Source: Glaesserella australis
GTDB lineage: Bacteria; Pseudomonadota; Gammaproteobacteria; Enterobacterales; Pasteurellaceae
Assembly: GCF_003260095.1 (NCBI RefSeq)
Contig: NZ_PTPX01000007.1
Location: 2,040 to 66,039 of the forward strand
Direction: 5' to 3'
DNA: 64,000 nucleotides
Shown here: positions 9,233 to 18,112 of the stretch, piece after piece
How the letters are laid out: the number at the start of each line of letters is the position of its first letter
Numbering within the stretch: the first letter of the stretch is position 1
Position numbers and translations under genes: made by a program
The notes under the pieces: generated by a model
Told to the model about the DNA's origin: nothing
The model's database searches: none
What the model saw: only the letters and a program-made list of their open reading frames with translations

Positions 9233-10408
9233 TTAACCGTTTGCACGTTTCTCTAAAATTTCAACCGCTGGTAACACTTTGCCTTCTACAAATTCTAAGA
9301 ACGCACCGCCACCTGTTGAGATGTAAGAGATTTTATCTGCGATACCAAACATATCGATTGCTGCTAAGGTATCACCGCCACCTGCGATTGAGAACGCACC
9401 GTTTGCCGTTGCATCAACGATAGCTTGTGCAACCACTTCTGTACCTTTACGGAAGTTAGGGAACTCAAACACACCAACTGGACCATTCCAAAGGATTGTT
9501 TTTGCATTGCGGATAATTTCAGCTAATTCTTCTGCTGATTTATCACCGATATCGAAGATAGAATCTTCTGCAGTCACTTCACTTACTGCTTTGTGTGTTG
9601 CAGGGGCTGTTTCAGAGAACTCCGCACCAACACGCACGTCCACAGGAACAGGAATGTTCGTTGCTTTTGATAAACGTTGTGCTTCAGGGATTAAATCTGC
9701 TTCGTATAAAGATTTACCTACATTGTGACCTTCAGCCGCAATGAACGTATTTGCGATACCGCCGCCTACGATTAATTGGTCAGCGATTTTTGATAAGCTG
9801 TCTAAAACAGTTAATTTAGTAGAAACTTTTGAACCACCAACAATCGCTAACATTGGACGTTGTGGCTCTTTTAATGCTTTACCTAAAGCGTCTAACTCTG
9901 CCGCTAATAATGGACCTGCACAAGCAACTGGTGCATATTCTGCTACGCCGTAAGTTGAGCCTTCAGCACGGTGAGCCGTACCAAATGCGTCCATTACGAA
10001 TACATCACAAAGTGCGGCATATTTTTTCGCAAGCTCAGGATCGTTTTTCTTCTCACCTTTGTTAATACGCACGTTTTCAAGTACCACGATTTCGTTTTCT
10101 TGCACATCAACGCCATCTAAATAGTCACGTACTAAACGGACTGGCACACCTAAATCTGACGCATTTAAGTAATCGACCACAGGTTGTAAAGAGTTTGCTT
10201 CTTCAAATACGCCTTCTGTTGGACGACCTAAGTGTGAAGTAACCATTACTTTAGCCCCTTTTTGTAAGGCTAATTTTAAGGTTGGAATGGTTGCACGAAT
10301 ACGAGCATCAGATGTCACTTTGCCATCTTTCACTGGTACGTTAAGGTCTGCACGGATGAAAAGGCGTTTACCTGCAAGATCAAGATCTGCCATTTTTTTA
10401 ACGGACAT
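9233..10408 (-). CDS. pgk: Phosphoglycerate kinase
   Basis: Cytosolic glycolytic enzyme making ATP from 1,3-bisphosphoglycerate. 391 aa, close to the usual 387-395. The N-terminal [20 protein letters not shown] is diagnostic, with [10 protein letters not shown] as substrate-binding segment, GGSKVSTKL in the middle and GGGDT near the C-terminal nucleotide site. The start at 10408 ([10 protein letters not shown]) parallels enteric Pgk; an in-frame ATG 15 bp further in is less likely. It is the first gene of a probable pgk-fbaA unit. Confidence 0.98.
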   Translation of the reverse strand: MSVKKMADLDLAGKRLFIRADLNVPVKDGKVTSDARIRATIPTLKLALQKGAKVMVTSHLGRPTEGVFEEANSLQPVVDYLNASDLGVPVRLVRDYLDGVDVQENEIVVLENVRINKGEKKNDPELAKKYAALCDVFVMDAFGTAHRAEGSTYGVAEYAPVACAGPLLAAELDALGKALKEPQRPMLAIVGGSKVSTKLTVLDSLSKIADQLIVGGGIANTFIAAEGHNVGKSLYEADLIPEAQRLSKATNIPVPVDVRVGAEFSETAPATHKAVSEVTAEDSIFDIGDKSAEELAEIIRNAKTILWNGPVGVFEFPNFRKGTEVVAQAIVDATANGAFSIAGGGDTLAAIDMFGIADKISYISTGGGAFLEFVEGKVLPAVEILEKRANG

Positions 10409-10594
10409 AGTTAGTTCCTCTTTTGATTTTCAAAAATAAAAAACAGAGTGATTATATCAGTTTCAATTACATTTGGGATAATGTAGATCAAATTATTCGC
10501 TAATCTTACGAATTTCTTTATAAAATAAAATAAATCTTTTTGTTCGACATCACTTTTTTAGAAACATTTCCATCATCTGAAAGAAATATGCAAA

Positions 10595-10617
10595 AAGCGG
10601 CCACAAAGTGACCGCTT
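10595..10617 (-). terminator. Terminator of the DASS transporter gene
   Basis: Stem AAGCGGCCAC / GTGACCGCTT with one mismatch and a 3-nt loop, followed on the minus strand by TTTTTGC. It lies 22 bp past the transporter stop and carries a near-match of the uptake word. Confidence 0.75.
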
Positions 10618-10638
10618 GCATTCCATTTAAATACGCTA

Positions 10639-12027
10639 CTATAGCCAGAAGAAATAGCCCACTGTCGCAATAACAAAGATACAGATAATGTTAAGCCAGA
10701 AACCTGCTTTGACCATTTCGCTCTGTTTGATTTGCCCTGTACCAAAGACAATCGCATTTGGTGGTGTTGCCACTGGTAACATAAAGGCACAAGATGCACC
10801 TAAACCGATGATTAACGCTAAACCAACAGGTGGCATATTTAATGCTTGTGCAATAGAAATAAAGATTGGTACTAACAATGCGGCACTTGCCGTATTTGAT
10901 GTAAATTCGGTTAAGAAAATAATAAAAGTTGCTACCAATAAACCAATGAGATAGAAATGACCGCCCTCAATTAAGAACACGATACCATCAGCCATTACTT
11001 TACTTGCCCCAGTTTGGCCAAGTACCGCACTTAGTGTCAAACCGCCACCAAAGAGCATTAATACACCCCATTCGGTATTTTTTTGAATATCATCCCAAGA
11101 TGCCACTTTTGTAATACAAATTAACACCGCAGCACAAAGAGCAACGATACTATCAAAACTGCCAATTTTACCTTGTAAGCCAAGTATGCCTGAAATAATC
11201 GGGTTTAACTTGTCACCGAAAACCCAACAAATCGCAATTAATCCAAAAATGGATAAGGTAATAATACGATCGCGGTTTAATTCAATTTTTTCAAAGCTAT
11301 GTTCAAATGTGACATCAAATTTTGGTTTGAATACAACATAAAGCGTTGCAATCATTAATGGCATTAGGATAAACATAATCGGCAAGCCATATTTCAACCA
11401 GTCCGCAAAGGTTAAATTAAGATGAGATGCAACAATTGCATTTGGTGGGCTACCGACTAGTGTTCCCATACCACCGATACTTGCACTATAGGCAATCCCT
11501 AATAGCACAAAAACATAGGTGTTATGGTGAGCATTTTTATCTAATTTACTTAAAATACCCATCGCAAGCGGTAGCATCATGGCTGCTGTCGCAGTATTAC
11601 TCATCCACATAGACAGGAATGCGGTTACAGAAAAGAGATAGATAATTGCAACCGATAATTTTCCCTTTGCCATTGCCATAATTTTATTTGCAATGAGACG
11701 ATCTAGCTCTTGAATATGTAGTGCTGTAGCAAGAGCAAAGCCACCAAAGAATAGGAAAATAGTTGGATCTGCAAAAGCACTCAGTGCTTCTTTAGACTTA
11801 ACGAGACCTAATCCTATCGCAAGGACAGGAACAAGCAAAGCTGTAACAGTCACATGTAAAGCTTCGGTAAGCCATAAAATAGCAACGAAGACAAGTAATG
11901 CCAAACCTTTACTAGCTGCAGGATCAAAAGGTAATGTATTTAATAAAACAAAAAAGAGCACAATATCAAATAATAGGATAAGCCCATTTCTTGTTACTGG
12001 ATTTGATGATTGGTTTGTTGCTGACAT
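10639..12027 (-). CDS. DASS/SLC13-family sodium-coupled dicarboxylate transporter
   Basis: 462 aa, strongly hydrophobic, with the alternating helix pattern of the divalent-anion:sodium symporters (VcINDY type). Both SNT sodium/substrate motifs are present: SNTATAAMMLP in the first half and SNTASAALLVP in the second, showing the family's inverted repeat. GSPPNAIV and ATPPNAIVFG are the paired hairpin signatures. The probable substrate is succinate, fumarate or another C4 acid at the inner membrane, but substrate is inferred only from family. It has its own terminator and lies beyond the ccm terminator, so it is likely monocistronic. Confidence 0.9.
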   Translation of the reverse strand: MSATNQSSNPVTRNGLILLFDIVLFFVLLNTLPFDPAASKGLALLVFVAILWLTEALHVTVTALLVPVLAIGLGLVKSKEALSAFADPTIFLFFGGFALATALHIQELDRLIANKIMAMAKGKLSVAIIYLFSVTAFLSMWMSNTATAAMMLPLAMGILSKLDKNAHHNTYVFVLLGIAYSASIGGMGTLVGSPPNAIVASHLNLTFADWLKYGLPIMFILMPLMIATLYVVFKPKFDVTFEHSFEKIELNRDRIITLSIFGLIAICWVFGDKLNPIISGILGLQGKIGSFDSIVALCAAVLICITKVASWDDIQKNTEWGVLMLFGGGLTLSAVLGQTGASKVMADGIVFLIEGGHFYLIGLLVATFIIFLTEFTSNTASAALLVPIFISIAQALNMPPVGLALIIGLGASCAFMLPVATPPNAIVFGTGQIKQSEMVKAGFWLNIICIFVIATVGYFFWL

Positions 12028-12148
12028 AACGCCCCCACAAATAAAATAACATATGGAAATATATTAATTTAGTTTATCAAAACAGTAATTTATTAAAACA
12101 ATCAAATTCATTATTTGTGAATTATGTCACATATTTTTAACAAAAAGA

Positions 12149-12172
12149 AAAGGTAGGGATAAACCTACCTTT
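12149..12172 (-). terminator. Terminator of the hda-ccmABCD unit
   Basis: 9-bp perfect stem AAAGGTAGG / CCTACCTTT with a 6-nt loop, then TTCTTTTTG on the minus strand, 8 bp past the ccmD stop. Confidence 0.85.
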
Positions 12173-12179
12173 ACAACAT

Positions 12180-12386
12180 CTATACCGTATCTGACCGCTT
12201 GTTATTTTGTTGACTCTCCCTAGCCTGCTCTTTTTTAACCAATTGCAAGGTTTGACGAATCTCTCTTTTACTTTGCCAAACTAATAAACCAACCGCTAAA
12301 AACGTTAATCCATAAGAAAGCCATACATAAAAACCATAGCCGCCCATGGCAAAAAAATCGCTGATAGATGCAAATTGAAATGTCAT
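12180..12386 (-). CDS. ccmD: Haem exporter protein CcmD
   Basis: 68 aa, one membrane helix at about 17-38 (GFYVWLSYGLTFLAVGLLVW) followed by a basic tail, the standard CcmD plan. CcmD is needed to release holo-CcmE from the CcmABCD complex during cytochrome c maturation. It follows ccmC by 17 bp. The last codons overlap an uptake word (12194-12202). Confidence 0.93.
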   Translation of the reverse strand: MTFQFASISDFFAMGGYGFYVWLSYGLTFLAVGLLVWQSKREIRQTLQLVKKEQARESQQNNKRSDTV

Positions 12387-12403
12387 TTTTCTCTCCTATA
12401 CCC

Positions 12404-13135
12404 TTATTTTGCCAACGCTTTTACCCAAGGACGCTTGCGTTCATCTTGTAATAAGGCACTGCGATAACGCACAATACTTAACCAAATCATAAAAATCATT
12501 GAGCCGAAAATAGCTAACAATAACGGAGTGAGCATTTCTGTTGCCATAGAAGGTTTATCGAATTTAGTGATGGTTGCGCCTTGGTGTAAGGTGTTCCACC
12601 ATTCAACCGAGAAGTGAATAATCGGTAAATTAATCACGCCTACCATTGATAACACTCCTGCGGCTTTTGCTCCTGTATTTTTATCTTGGAAAGCAGAATA
12701 GAGTGCCATTACGCCTAGATATAAGAAAAACAGAACCAAAGCTGAGGTTAAACGAGCGTCCCAAACCCACCAAGTTCCCCACATCGGTTTACCCCAAATC
12801 GCCCCAGTGGCAAGAGAGAGGAAAGCAAATACTGCGCCGATGGGAGCCATAGAAATCATCGCAAGATGAGCTTGGCGAATTTGCCAAACGGCTGCGATTA
12901 AGGCCGCCACCGCCATTGAGCCATAAACGCCCATTGACCAAATCGCAGCGGGAACATGAATAAAAATAATGCGATAGCTATCGCCTTGCTGGTAATCCTT
13001 TGGTGCAAACCCTAGCCCAATAATGAAGGCTGCCGAAAGTAACAAAAAACTCAACACAGCAAGCCAAGGCTGTAGTTTCCCTAGCAAATGGTATTGTGTT
13101 TCAGATTTTGCGTAAGGGTGTAACCATTTCCACAT
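12404..13135 (-). CDS. ccmC: Cytochrome c maturation haem-handling protein CcmC
   Basis: 243 aa inner membrane protein with six likely helices. The periplasmic tryptophan-rich WGTWWVWDARLTS segment is the haem-binding WWD signature, flanked by conserved histidines (HVPAAIW near the N-terminus and HFSVEWWNTLHQG after it). CcmC loads haem onto CcmE. Its place between ccmB and ccmD is conserved in proteobacteria. The later-acting ccmEFGH genes are not in the window. Confidence 0.97.
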   Translation of the reverse strand: MWKWLHPYAKSETQYHLLGKLQPWLAVLSFLLLSAAFIIGLGFAPKDYQQGDSYRIIFIHVPAAIWSMGVYGSMAVAALIAAVWQIRQAHLAMISMAPIGAVFAFLSLATGAIWGKPMWGTWWVWDARLTSALVLFFLYLGVMALYSAFQDKNTGAKAAGVLSMVGVINLPIIHFSVEWWNTLHQGATITKFDKPSMATEMLTPLLLAIFGSMIFMIWLSIVRYRSALLQDERKRPWVKALAK

Positions 13136-13180
13136 AAAAACTCCAATAATTGCAAAAAATTCTCTTAATCTGACCGCTTG

Positions 13181-13843
13181 TTACTGCAAGCTAACCCGTA
13201 ATGCCCCTGCAATCGCAAAAGGTGAAAAGGTTAATGCTAATGTCAGCATTGCGCCTAAAATCGCCAACTGCCCCGTATAGCCAACGTTTAAGGTTGAGGC
13301 TTCTAATACTGCAGCAGCAAAAATTAACACAGGTAAAAAGAGCGGTAAAATCAATAAACTAAGTAAAGTTCCGCCTTTTCGTAGCCCAACAGTCAGTGCT
13401 ACACCAATCGCGCCCAAGCAACTTAAAATTGGCGTGCCTAATAACAATGTTAACACTAATGCCCACCATACTTCTGTTTCAAGGGAAAGTAAAATAGCGG
13501 TGATGGGTGAAAGTAAAATTAATGGCAACCCGGTTAATAACCAGTGAGCGATCACTTTGGCTAAAGCAACTTGTGGTAAACCAATAGGCAGTAACATCAT
13601 TTGTTCTAAAGAACCATCTAAATAATCATCACGAAATAAACGCTCAAAAGAGAGTAACGCCGAAAGTACTGCCGCTACCCATGCTGTACCTGAAGCTATT
13701 TTAGCGAGTAATTCAGGGTTTGGACCCATTAAAAGTGGAAACATGGTGATAATAATCAAGAAAAACCACAGTGGGTTTAAAATTTCCGCAGGTTTACGAA
13801 ATGCGATAGTTAATTCTCGTTGGATAATGGTTAATAAAATCAT
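13181..13843 (-). CDS. ccmB: Haem exporter membrane subunit CcmB
   Basis: 220 aa, six predicted helices, with the cytoplasmic segment RDDYLDGSLEQM that is conserved in CcmB and contacts CcmA. It is the membrane partner of the ATPase CcmA in the complex that releases CcmE-haem. It starts 4 bp past the ccmA stop, so translation is likely coupled. The stop codon adjoins an uptake word (13173-13181). Confidence 0.97.
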   Translation of the reverse strand: MILLTIIQRELTIAFRKPAEILNPLWFFLIIITMFPLLMGPNPELLAKIASGTAWVAAVLSALLSFERLFRDDYLDGSLEQMMLLPIGLPQVALAKVIAHWLLTGLPLILLSPITAILLSLETEVWWALVLTLLLGTPILSCLGAIGVALTVGLRKGGTLLSLLILPLFLPVLIFAAAVLEASTLNVGYTGQLAILGAMLTLALTFSPFAIAGALRVSLQ

Positions 13844-13847
13844 GTTC

Positions 13848-14474
13848 TTACACCTTAAACGGATCTAACGATAATACCTGTACTTTATCGCTTTCAGCAG
13901 TTTGGTGACTAGTAAAAATCACCATGCCGCCTTTTTCGCAATGTTGTTCAATATGTCCAATCAATTCGGCAACACCTTTTTTATCAATCGCCGTAAAAGG
14001 TTCGTCTAAAATCCACAGGGTTGCTTGTGTGAGCCATAACTTCGCCAATGCCACACGGCGTTGTTGCCCTGCCGATAAATGCGAACAAGGCAAATCTTCT
14101 CGCCCAATCAACGACACCTTGCTCAACGCATTCCACAAGGTTTCATCATCTAACGGTAAGCCTTGAATTTTCTGATAAAAACGTAAGTTTTCCCAAGCGG
14201 TCAGTTCTGGCTTAATACCTGCATAATGCCCTAAATAGAACAAATTAGCGTAATATTCATCTCGTTGTTGTTGGATTTTCTCACCGTTCCACTGCACTTC
14301 CCCTTCTGCTGCCACAGATAATCCCGCTAAAATCCGTAGCAGACTGGTTTTACCAATCCCATTATGCCCTTCAATTTGCCACCATTGTCCGCTAGAAATG
14401 GAGAGTGAACAGCCTTCAAACAACCTTGTTTCACCTCGCTCACAGGCGATATTTATTAGTGAAAGTTGATTCAT
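13848..14474 (-). CDS. ccmA: Cytochrome c maturation ABC ATPase CcmA
   Basis: 208 aa, normal for CcmA. Walker A is GHNGIGKTS, the signature is LSAGQQRRVALAKL and Walker B is LWILDEPFTAID. It energises CcmB/CcmC for the haem-chaperone cycle. Its ATG comes one base after the hda stop codon, an unusually tight link to a replication-control gene. Confidence 0.97.
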   Translation of the reverse strand: MNQLSLINIACERGETRLFEGCSLSISSGQWWQIEGHNGIGKTSLLRILAGLSVAAEGEVQWNGEKIQQQRDEYYANLFYLGHYAGIKPELTAWENLRFYQKIQGLPLDDETLWNALSKVSLIGREDLPCSHLSAGQQRRVALAKLWLTQATLWILDEPFTAIDKKGVAELIGHIEQHCEKGGMVIFTSHQTAESDKVQVLSLDPFKV

Positions 14475-14475
14475 T

Positions 14476-15216
14476 TTATAATCCTAAAATTTCTTTGACA
14501 AAAGGAAGTGTTAGCTTACGCTGTGCTTGTAATGAAGCTTGATCCAAAATATCTAATTTATTGATCAAAACTTGTAAATCACGATCTAAGCGTTTCAACA
14601 GAAAACTTGTCACATCATCTGAAAGTTCCAAACCTTTATTTTGTGCATTACGCTGAAGAATAATCTGTTTCTGTTCATCATTTAGGTCGTTTAAATGATA
14701 CACTTCCCCCCAAGTTAAACGAGAGCGAAGATCTGGCAAATGAATAGCCAATTGATGTGGCGGACAATTTGCACTAATCAGTAATAACGTTTTTCTCCCT
14801 TGACTAAATAATCCTTGTTGTTCCCGAATTTGGTTGAATAGATTGAAAATCGCTAACTCCCATTCATCATCGCCTGCCACAGCATGTACATCATCTAAGC
14901 AGACTACATCAAGCTGATCTGCATTATCTAAAACTGTAGGCCCAAAATAGCGAGATTTCTCTAAAGGTATATAGGTTGCCGATTGCTGATTCAATAAATA
15001 GTGATTACTTACCGCCTTTAATAGATGGCTTTTACCACTACTCTTATTCCCCCAAATATAGAAAAAGGGCTGTTGTACGTTATCAAAATTTTGACGTAAC
15101 GAATCCAACAGCAACAAGCTATTTTCAGCATAAAAATTATCGAAAGTTTCATCATCTACTTGATGAATAGGTAATGTCAGTTGCAAAGTATTATTTAAGA
15201 GAAAAAAATTGTGCAA
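14476..15216 (-). CDS. hda: DnaA-related regulatory inactivator Hda, non-ATG start
   Basis: AAA+ protein that, with the sliding clamp, stimulates ATP hydrolysis by DnaA after initiation. The clamp-binding motif QLTLP precedes the domain. Walker A is GNKSSGKSH, Walker B is VVCLDDVHAV, sensor/arginine-finger region PDLRSRLTWG, and the C-terminus RKLTLPFVKEIL is typical. There is no in-frame ATG near the N-terminus. The farthest TTG (15252) lies inside the pnuC terminator and is rejected; TTG 15216, TTG 15186 and CTG 15180 remain, none with a clear ribosome site. The listed end is a choice among these. Enteric hda is also known for a non-AUG start. Confidence 0.93.
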   Translation of the reverse strand: MHNFFLLNNTLQLTLPIHQVDDETFDNFYAENSLLLLDSLRQNFDNVQQPFFYIWGNKSSGKSHLLKAVSNHYLLNQQSATYIPLEKSRYFGPTVLDNADQLDVVCLDDVHAVAGDDEWELAIFNLFNQIREQQGLFSQGRKTLLLISANCPPHQLAIHLPDLRSRLTWGEVYHLNDLNDEQKQIILQRNAQNKGLELSDDVTSFLLKRLDRDLQVLINKLDILDQASLQAQRKLTLPFVKEILGL

Positions 15217-15233
15217 AGAATAACGGAAAAAAG

Positions 15234-15257
15234 AAAGGTTGAGAAGACTCAACCTTT
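15234..15257 (-). terminator. Terminator of pnuC
   Basis: 10-bp perfect stem AAAGGTTGAG / CTCAACCTTT, 4-nt loop, then TTTTTT on the minus strand. It lies between the pnuC stop and the hda coding region. Confidence 0.88.
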
Positions 15258-15276
15258 GATTTATAAGAGATTTTCT

Positions 15277-15960
15277 TTAAGCTTTTTGAAGTTTTGTCCA
15301 GTTATAGTAACCGTACAGTGAATTTAATAAATAGGCTGAATACATAATATACATTGATGGATTTTCTGCCCAAAGAATAATGGAAAGAATATTCAATGCA
15401 ATCCAAAGTAACCATTGCTCACGATAACGTAATAACATTAAGCCTTGCGCTGCTACAACAATAATCGTCGTTAATCCATCAAGCCCAGTAGAGCTACCAC
15501 CTGCTGCATTTAAAGCTTGAACGAGTAATAACGTCCCCACTGTAATAAATGCTGCAAGGAAAATCCAACCTTTAATGCTTAATGATTTTGCAATAACCGC
15601 ATCACTTCCTTCCGCTTTCTGCATATTTTGTTTCCAAAGGAAATAACCGATAAATTGAGCTGGGATATAGACATAGAGTGTAGTGTTCATCTCACCAAGG
15701 AAATTAGCTCCCCAAGAGACATAGAAATAGCTATAAGCAAAAATCAATCCAAAGAAATAGTTACTGATTTTCCCCTTACTCACGAACACCACGCAGATTA
15801 AACCTGAAATACCTGCGATCATGCCTAATAGGGAATCAGGCGAATGGATATAGACACCCACTTGGGCTGCAATAAAGAGAAAAAGCCAAATAACTTCAAA
15901 CGGCTTCCAGCCGCTGAATAGTTCTTCTTTGATTTGACTAAGTAGTAATGAATAGTTCAT
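15277..15960 (-). CDS. pnuC: Nicotinamide riboside transporter PnuC
   Basis: 227 aa with about seven membrane segments. The middle reads SYFYVSWGANFLGEM and the end LNSLYGYYNWTKLQ, matching the PnuC family (the W-x-x-W/NxY pattern near the last helix). PnuC brings nicotinamide riboside across the inner membrane by facilitated diffusion; Pasteurellaceae depend on NAD precursors (V factor), so this is a key nutrient gene. It has a long imperfect dyad upstream and its own terminator. Thiamine- or riboflavin-specific Pnu paralogues cannot be ruled out fully, but no riboswitch is seen. Confidence 0.93.
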   Translation of the reverse strand: MNYSLLLSQIKEELFSGWKPFEVIWLFLFIAAQVGVYIHSPDSLLGMIAGISGLICVVFVSKGKISNYFFGLIFAYSYFYVSWGANFLGEMNTTLYVYIPAQFIGYFLWKQNMQKAEGSDAVIAKSLSIKGWIFLAAFITVGTLLLVQALNAAGGSSTGLDGLTTIIVVAAQGLMLLRYREQWLLWIALNILSIILWAENPSMYIMYSAYLLNSLYGYYNWTKLQKA

Positions 15961-15968
15961 AAAGACCT

Positions 15969-16041
15969 CATAAATGTGATATAAGACATCTATATTTTAC
16001 GCCTTATTTGCTAAAAATGTAAAATATAAATCACATTTATG
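15969..16041. promoter_or_regulatory. Nested inverted repeats upstream of pnuC
   Basis: Outer arms CATAAATGTGAT (15969-15980) and ATCACATTTATG (16030-16041) are perfect 12-bp complements. Inner arms TATATTTTAC (15991-16000) and GTAAAATATA (16019-16028) are perfect 10-bp complements. It occupies the pnuC promoter space, between the yfgM terminator and the pnuC start. The outer arms resemble CRP half sites but are 49 bp apart. Confidence 0.6.
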
Positions 16042-16055
16042 CGATCTAGTTCACA

Positions 16056-16082
16056 AAAAAGGACTGCTTAGCAGTCCTTTTT
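16056..16082 (-). terminator. Terminator of the rodZ-yfgM unit
   Basis: Stem AAAAAAGGACTGC / GCAGTCCTTTTT with a 3-nt loop; the minus-strand run is TTTTTT. It lies 6 bp past the yfgM stop. Confidence 0.88.
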
Positions 16083-16087
16083 ATTGA

Positions 16088-16708
16088 TTATAGATTATTT
16101 AACCGAATATCGATTAACATCTTATCGCCTTCGCTAACTTTCTCTTTAGCTTGTTCGTAAGCACTTTTCGCTGCGGTTTTATCGCCTTTGGCTACAAGTA
16201 AGTCGCCTGTGAGTAGCTGTTTACGGAAGTCCCAAGCGGTATCTTTAATTTGTGCAAGGGTTGTAAGGGCTTCATCGTAGGCTTTGAGTTGGTAATCCAC
16301 CGTCGCTAAGCGAAAACGGATCACGTTTTGTAATGTGGCATCTGTCGTTGAACCTAAGGCTTGTTTAAGCAAGGTTTTGGTTGTAGCAAAATCGCCTTTT
16401 TCTGCGGTCTGTTTGGCTTCTTCCAGTTGAGCAAACACCGCATAGCTTGACTCTTTATTGTCTGCAATAAATTTTTGTACAAGCGGTGCGTTTTTCGTTG
16501 GATCTTGCAAATAGCTTTCCATTACTTGTTGATAGCTTGCTGATGTGGTTTGAGCTACTTCAATTTGATGTTTTTGCCAGTAGTTCCAGCCAAATGTCGC
16601 TGCAGCCACTAAGAAGATTGTCACTACAATCGGCGTACCATTTTGTTTAAACCAACTTTTCGCTTCTTCAAACTGCTGTTCTTCAGTTTTATTCAAATAA
16701 TCGCTCAT
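16088..16708 (-). CDS. yfgM: YfgM-type periplasmic TPR protein, Sec translocon accessory
   Basis: 206 aa. Cytosolic N-terminus, one membrane helix at about 25-42 (GTPIVVTIFLVAAATFGWNYW), then a periplasmic domain of TPR-like repeats. YfgM binds SecYEG and PpiD in enterics and helps hand over secreted proteins. It follows hisS directly, as in E. coli, but bamB, the usual next gene, is absent; pnuC takes that place. Assignment rests on both architecture and synteny. Confidence 0.93.
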   Translation of the reverse strand: MSDYLNKTEEQQFEEAKSWFKQNGTPIVVTIFLVAAATFGWNYWQKHQIEVAQTTSASYQQVMESYLQDPTKNAPLVQKFIADNKESSYAVFAQLEEAKQTAEKGDFATTKTLLKQALGSTTDATLQNVIRFRLATVDYQLKAYDEALTTLAQIKDTAWDFRKQLLTGDLLVAKGDKTAAKSAYEQAKEKVSEGDKMLIDIRLNNL

Positions 16709-16733
16709 TATTGCTCCTGTTTATGTACAAACG

Positions 16734-18023
16734 TTATGCAAAACGTTTGGTTAATTCATTAATTAAATCTGCTTGGGCAAGGGTGATTTGCTCGACTTCT
16801 CCAAACAGATCCTTGACCACCACCGTTTGCTCCGCCACTTCGCTTTCCCCTAATACAAGGGCAATTTTCGCCCCTGATTTATCGGCACGTTTGAATTGTT
16901 TTTTGAAATTCCCACCGCTTGTATGCAACATTGTGCGAAGCTGTGGAAAGGCATTGCGTAAGGTTTCAGCTAAACGGAATGCTGCAGCCGTTGTGCCGTC
17001 ACCAGAATGTACCACATAAATATCGACCGCTCGTGGCAACTGTACATTCGGATTGACTTCTTGAACCAACAGCACCAAACGCTCTAAGCCCATTGCGAAG
17101 CCTACACCTTCAGTAGCGTGTCCGCCAAGTTGAGCCACTAAGCCATCGTAACGACCGCCGCCGCAGACCGTGCCTTGTGCACCTAACGCTGTCGTCACCC
17201 ATTCAAATACGGTTTTGTTGTAGTAATCCAAACCACGCACTAATTTTTGGTTCACTTCGTAAGCAATGCCCATTTCATCAAGGATTGAACAAAGTCTTGC
17301 AAAGTGTGCTTTGGACTCGTCATCTAAGAAATCGTGCAGTTTCGGAGCATCGTTTAATACCGCTTGTAACGCTTGATTTTTGGTATCTAAAATACGTAAC
17401 GGGTTGGTGGTTAAACGGCGTTCGCTGTCAGGATCTTGCTTTAACACGTCCAAGTGGTTTTGTAAAAAGGCGACTAAGGCTTCACGGTAGCGAGTACGTA
17501 CTTCCAAACCGCCGATAGAGTTCAGCTGTAAAGTCACGTGTTCACGAATACCGAGTTTTTCCCATAAACGAGCGGTGAGAACGATTAGCTCTGCGTCCGC
17601 TTCCGCATTTGGAATACCGAAAATTTCCACGCCTGCTTGGTGAAATTGACGATAACGCCCTTTTTGCGGACGCTCATAGCGGAACATCGGACCGATGTAC
17701 CACAAACGCTGTTCTTGATTGTAAATCCAACCGTGTTCAATCGCCGCACGCACGCAACCTGCAGTACCTTCAGGACGTAGGGTAAAACTTTCCCCCGCTT
17801 CTTCGCTACGAGTAAAAGTAAACATCTCTTTTTCAACGATATCCGTTGCTTCACCCACGCCACGTTTGAATAGGTCGGTGGACTCCATAATCGGACTACG
17901 CATTTCGGTATAGCCATAGCTGGCAAAAGTATCACGGATATTCGCTTCCACCCATTGCCACAACGGTGTTTCGGTTGGGGAAAGATCATTCATTCCGCGT
18001 AAGGCTTGAATTGTTTTTGACAT
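16734..18023 (-). CDS. hisS: Histidyl-tRNA synthetase
   Basis: 429 aa class II synthetase charging tRNA-His. Motif 2 region [16 protein letters not shown] and the histidine-specific [15 protein letters not shown] and GGGRYDGL motifs are all visible. A C-terminal anticodon-binding domain follows from about residue 330. Normal length and start ([16 protein letters not shown]). It sits between ldhA with a REP-like pair upstream and yfgM downstream. Confidence 0.98.
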   Translation of the reverse strand: MSKTIQALRGMNDLSPTETPLWQWVEANIRDTFASYGYTEMRSPIMESTDLFKRGVGEATDIVEKEMFTFTRSEEAGESFTLRPEGTAGCVRAAIEHGWIYNQEQRLWYIGPMFRYERPQKGRYRQFHQAGVEIFGIPNAEADAELIVLTARLWEKLGIREHVTLQLNSIGGLEVRTRYREALVAFLQNHLDVLKQDPDSERRLTTNPLRILDTKNQALQAVLNDAPKLHDFLDDESKAHFARLCSILDEMGIAYEVNQKLVRGLDYYNKTVFEWVTTALGAQGTVCGGGRYDGLVAQLGGHATEGVGFAMGLERLVLLVQEVNPNVQLPRAVDIYVVHSGDGTTAAAFRLAETLRNAFPQLRTMLHTSGGNFKKQFKRADKSGAKIALVLGESEVAEQTVVVKDLFGEVEQITLAQADLINELTKRFA

Positions 18024-18040
18024 ATTATTCCTTTTATTAC

Positions 18041-18104
18041 GGACACACGCAGTGTGTCCCTACCAATTAATCAGGTTGAGTGTAGGGACACACTGCGTGT
18101 GTCC
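18041..18104. repeat. REP-like palindrome pair, inward-tagged
   Basis: Two copies of the 23-bp unit seen at 7877-7941, at 18041-18063 and 18082-18104, separated by 18 bp. Here the GTAG tags face inward and the GGACACACTGCGTGTGTCC palindromes lie outside, the reverse of the first locus. It occupies the gap between ldhA and hisS. Confidence 0.85.
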
Positions 18105-18112
18105 ACAAACCA

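Noticed and set aside
15217-15252. hda start at TTG 15252
   Set aside because: It lies within the pnuC terminator stem.
15969-16041. CRP site upstream of pnuC
   Set aside because: Each half has TGTGA or TCACA but no partner at the six-base spacing; the halves are 49 bp apart.
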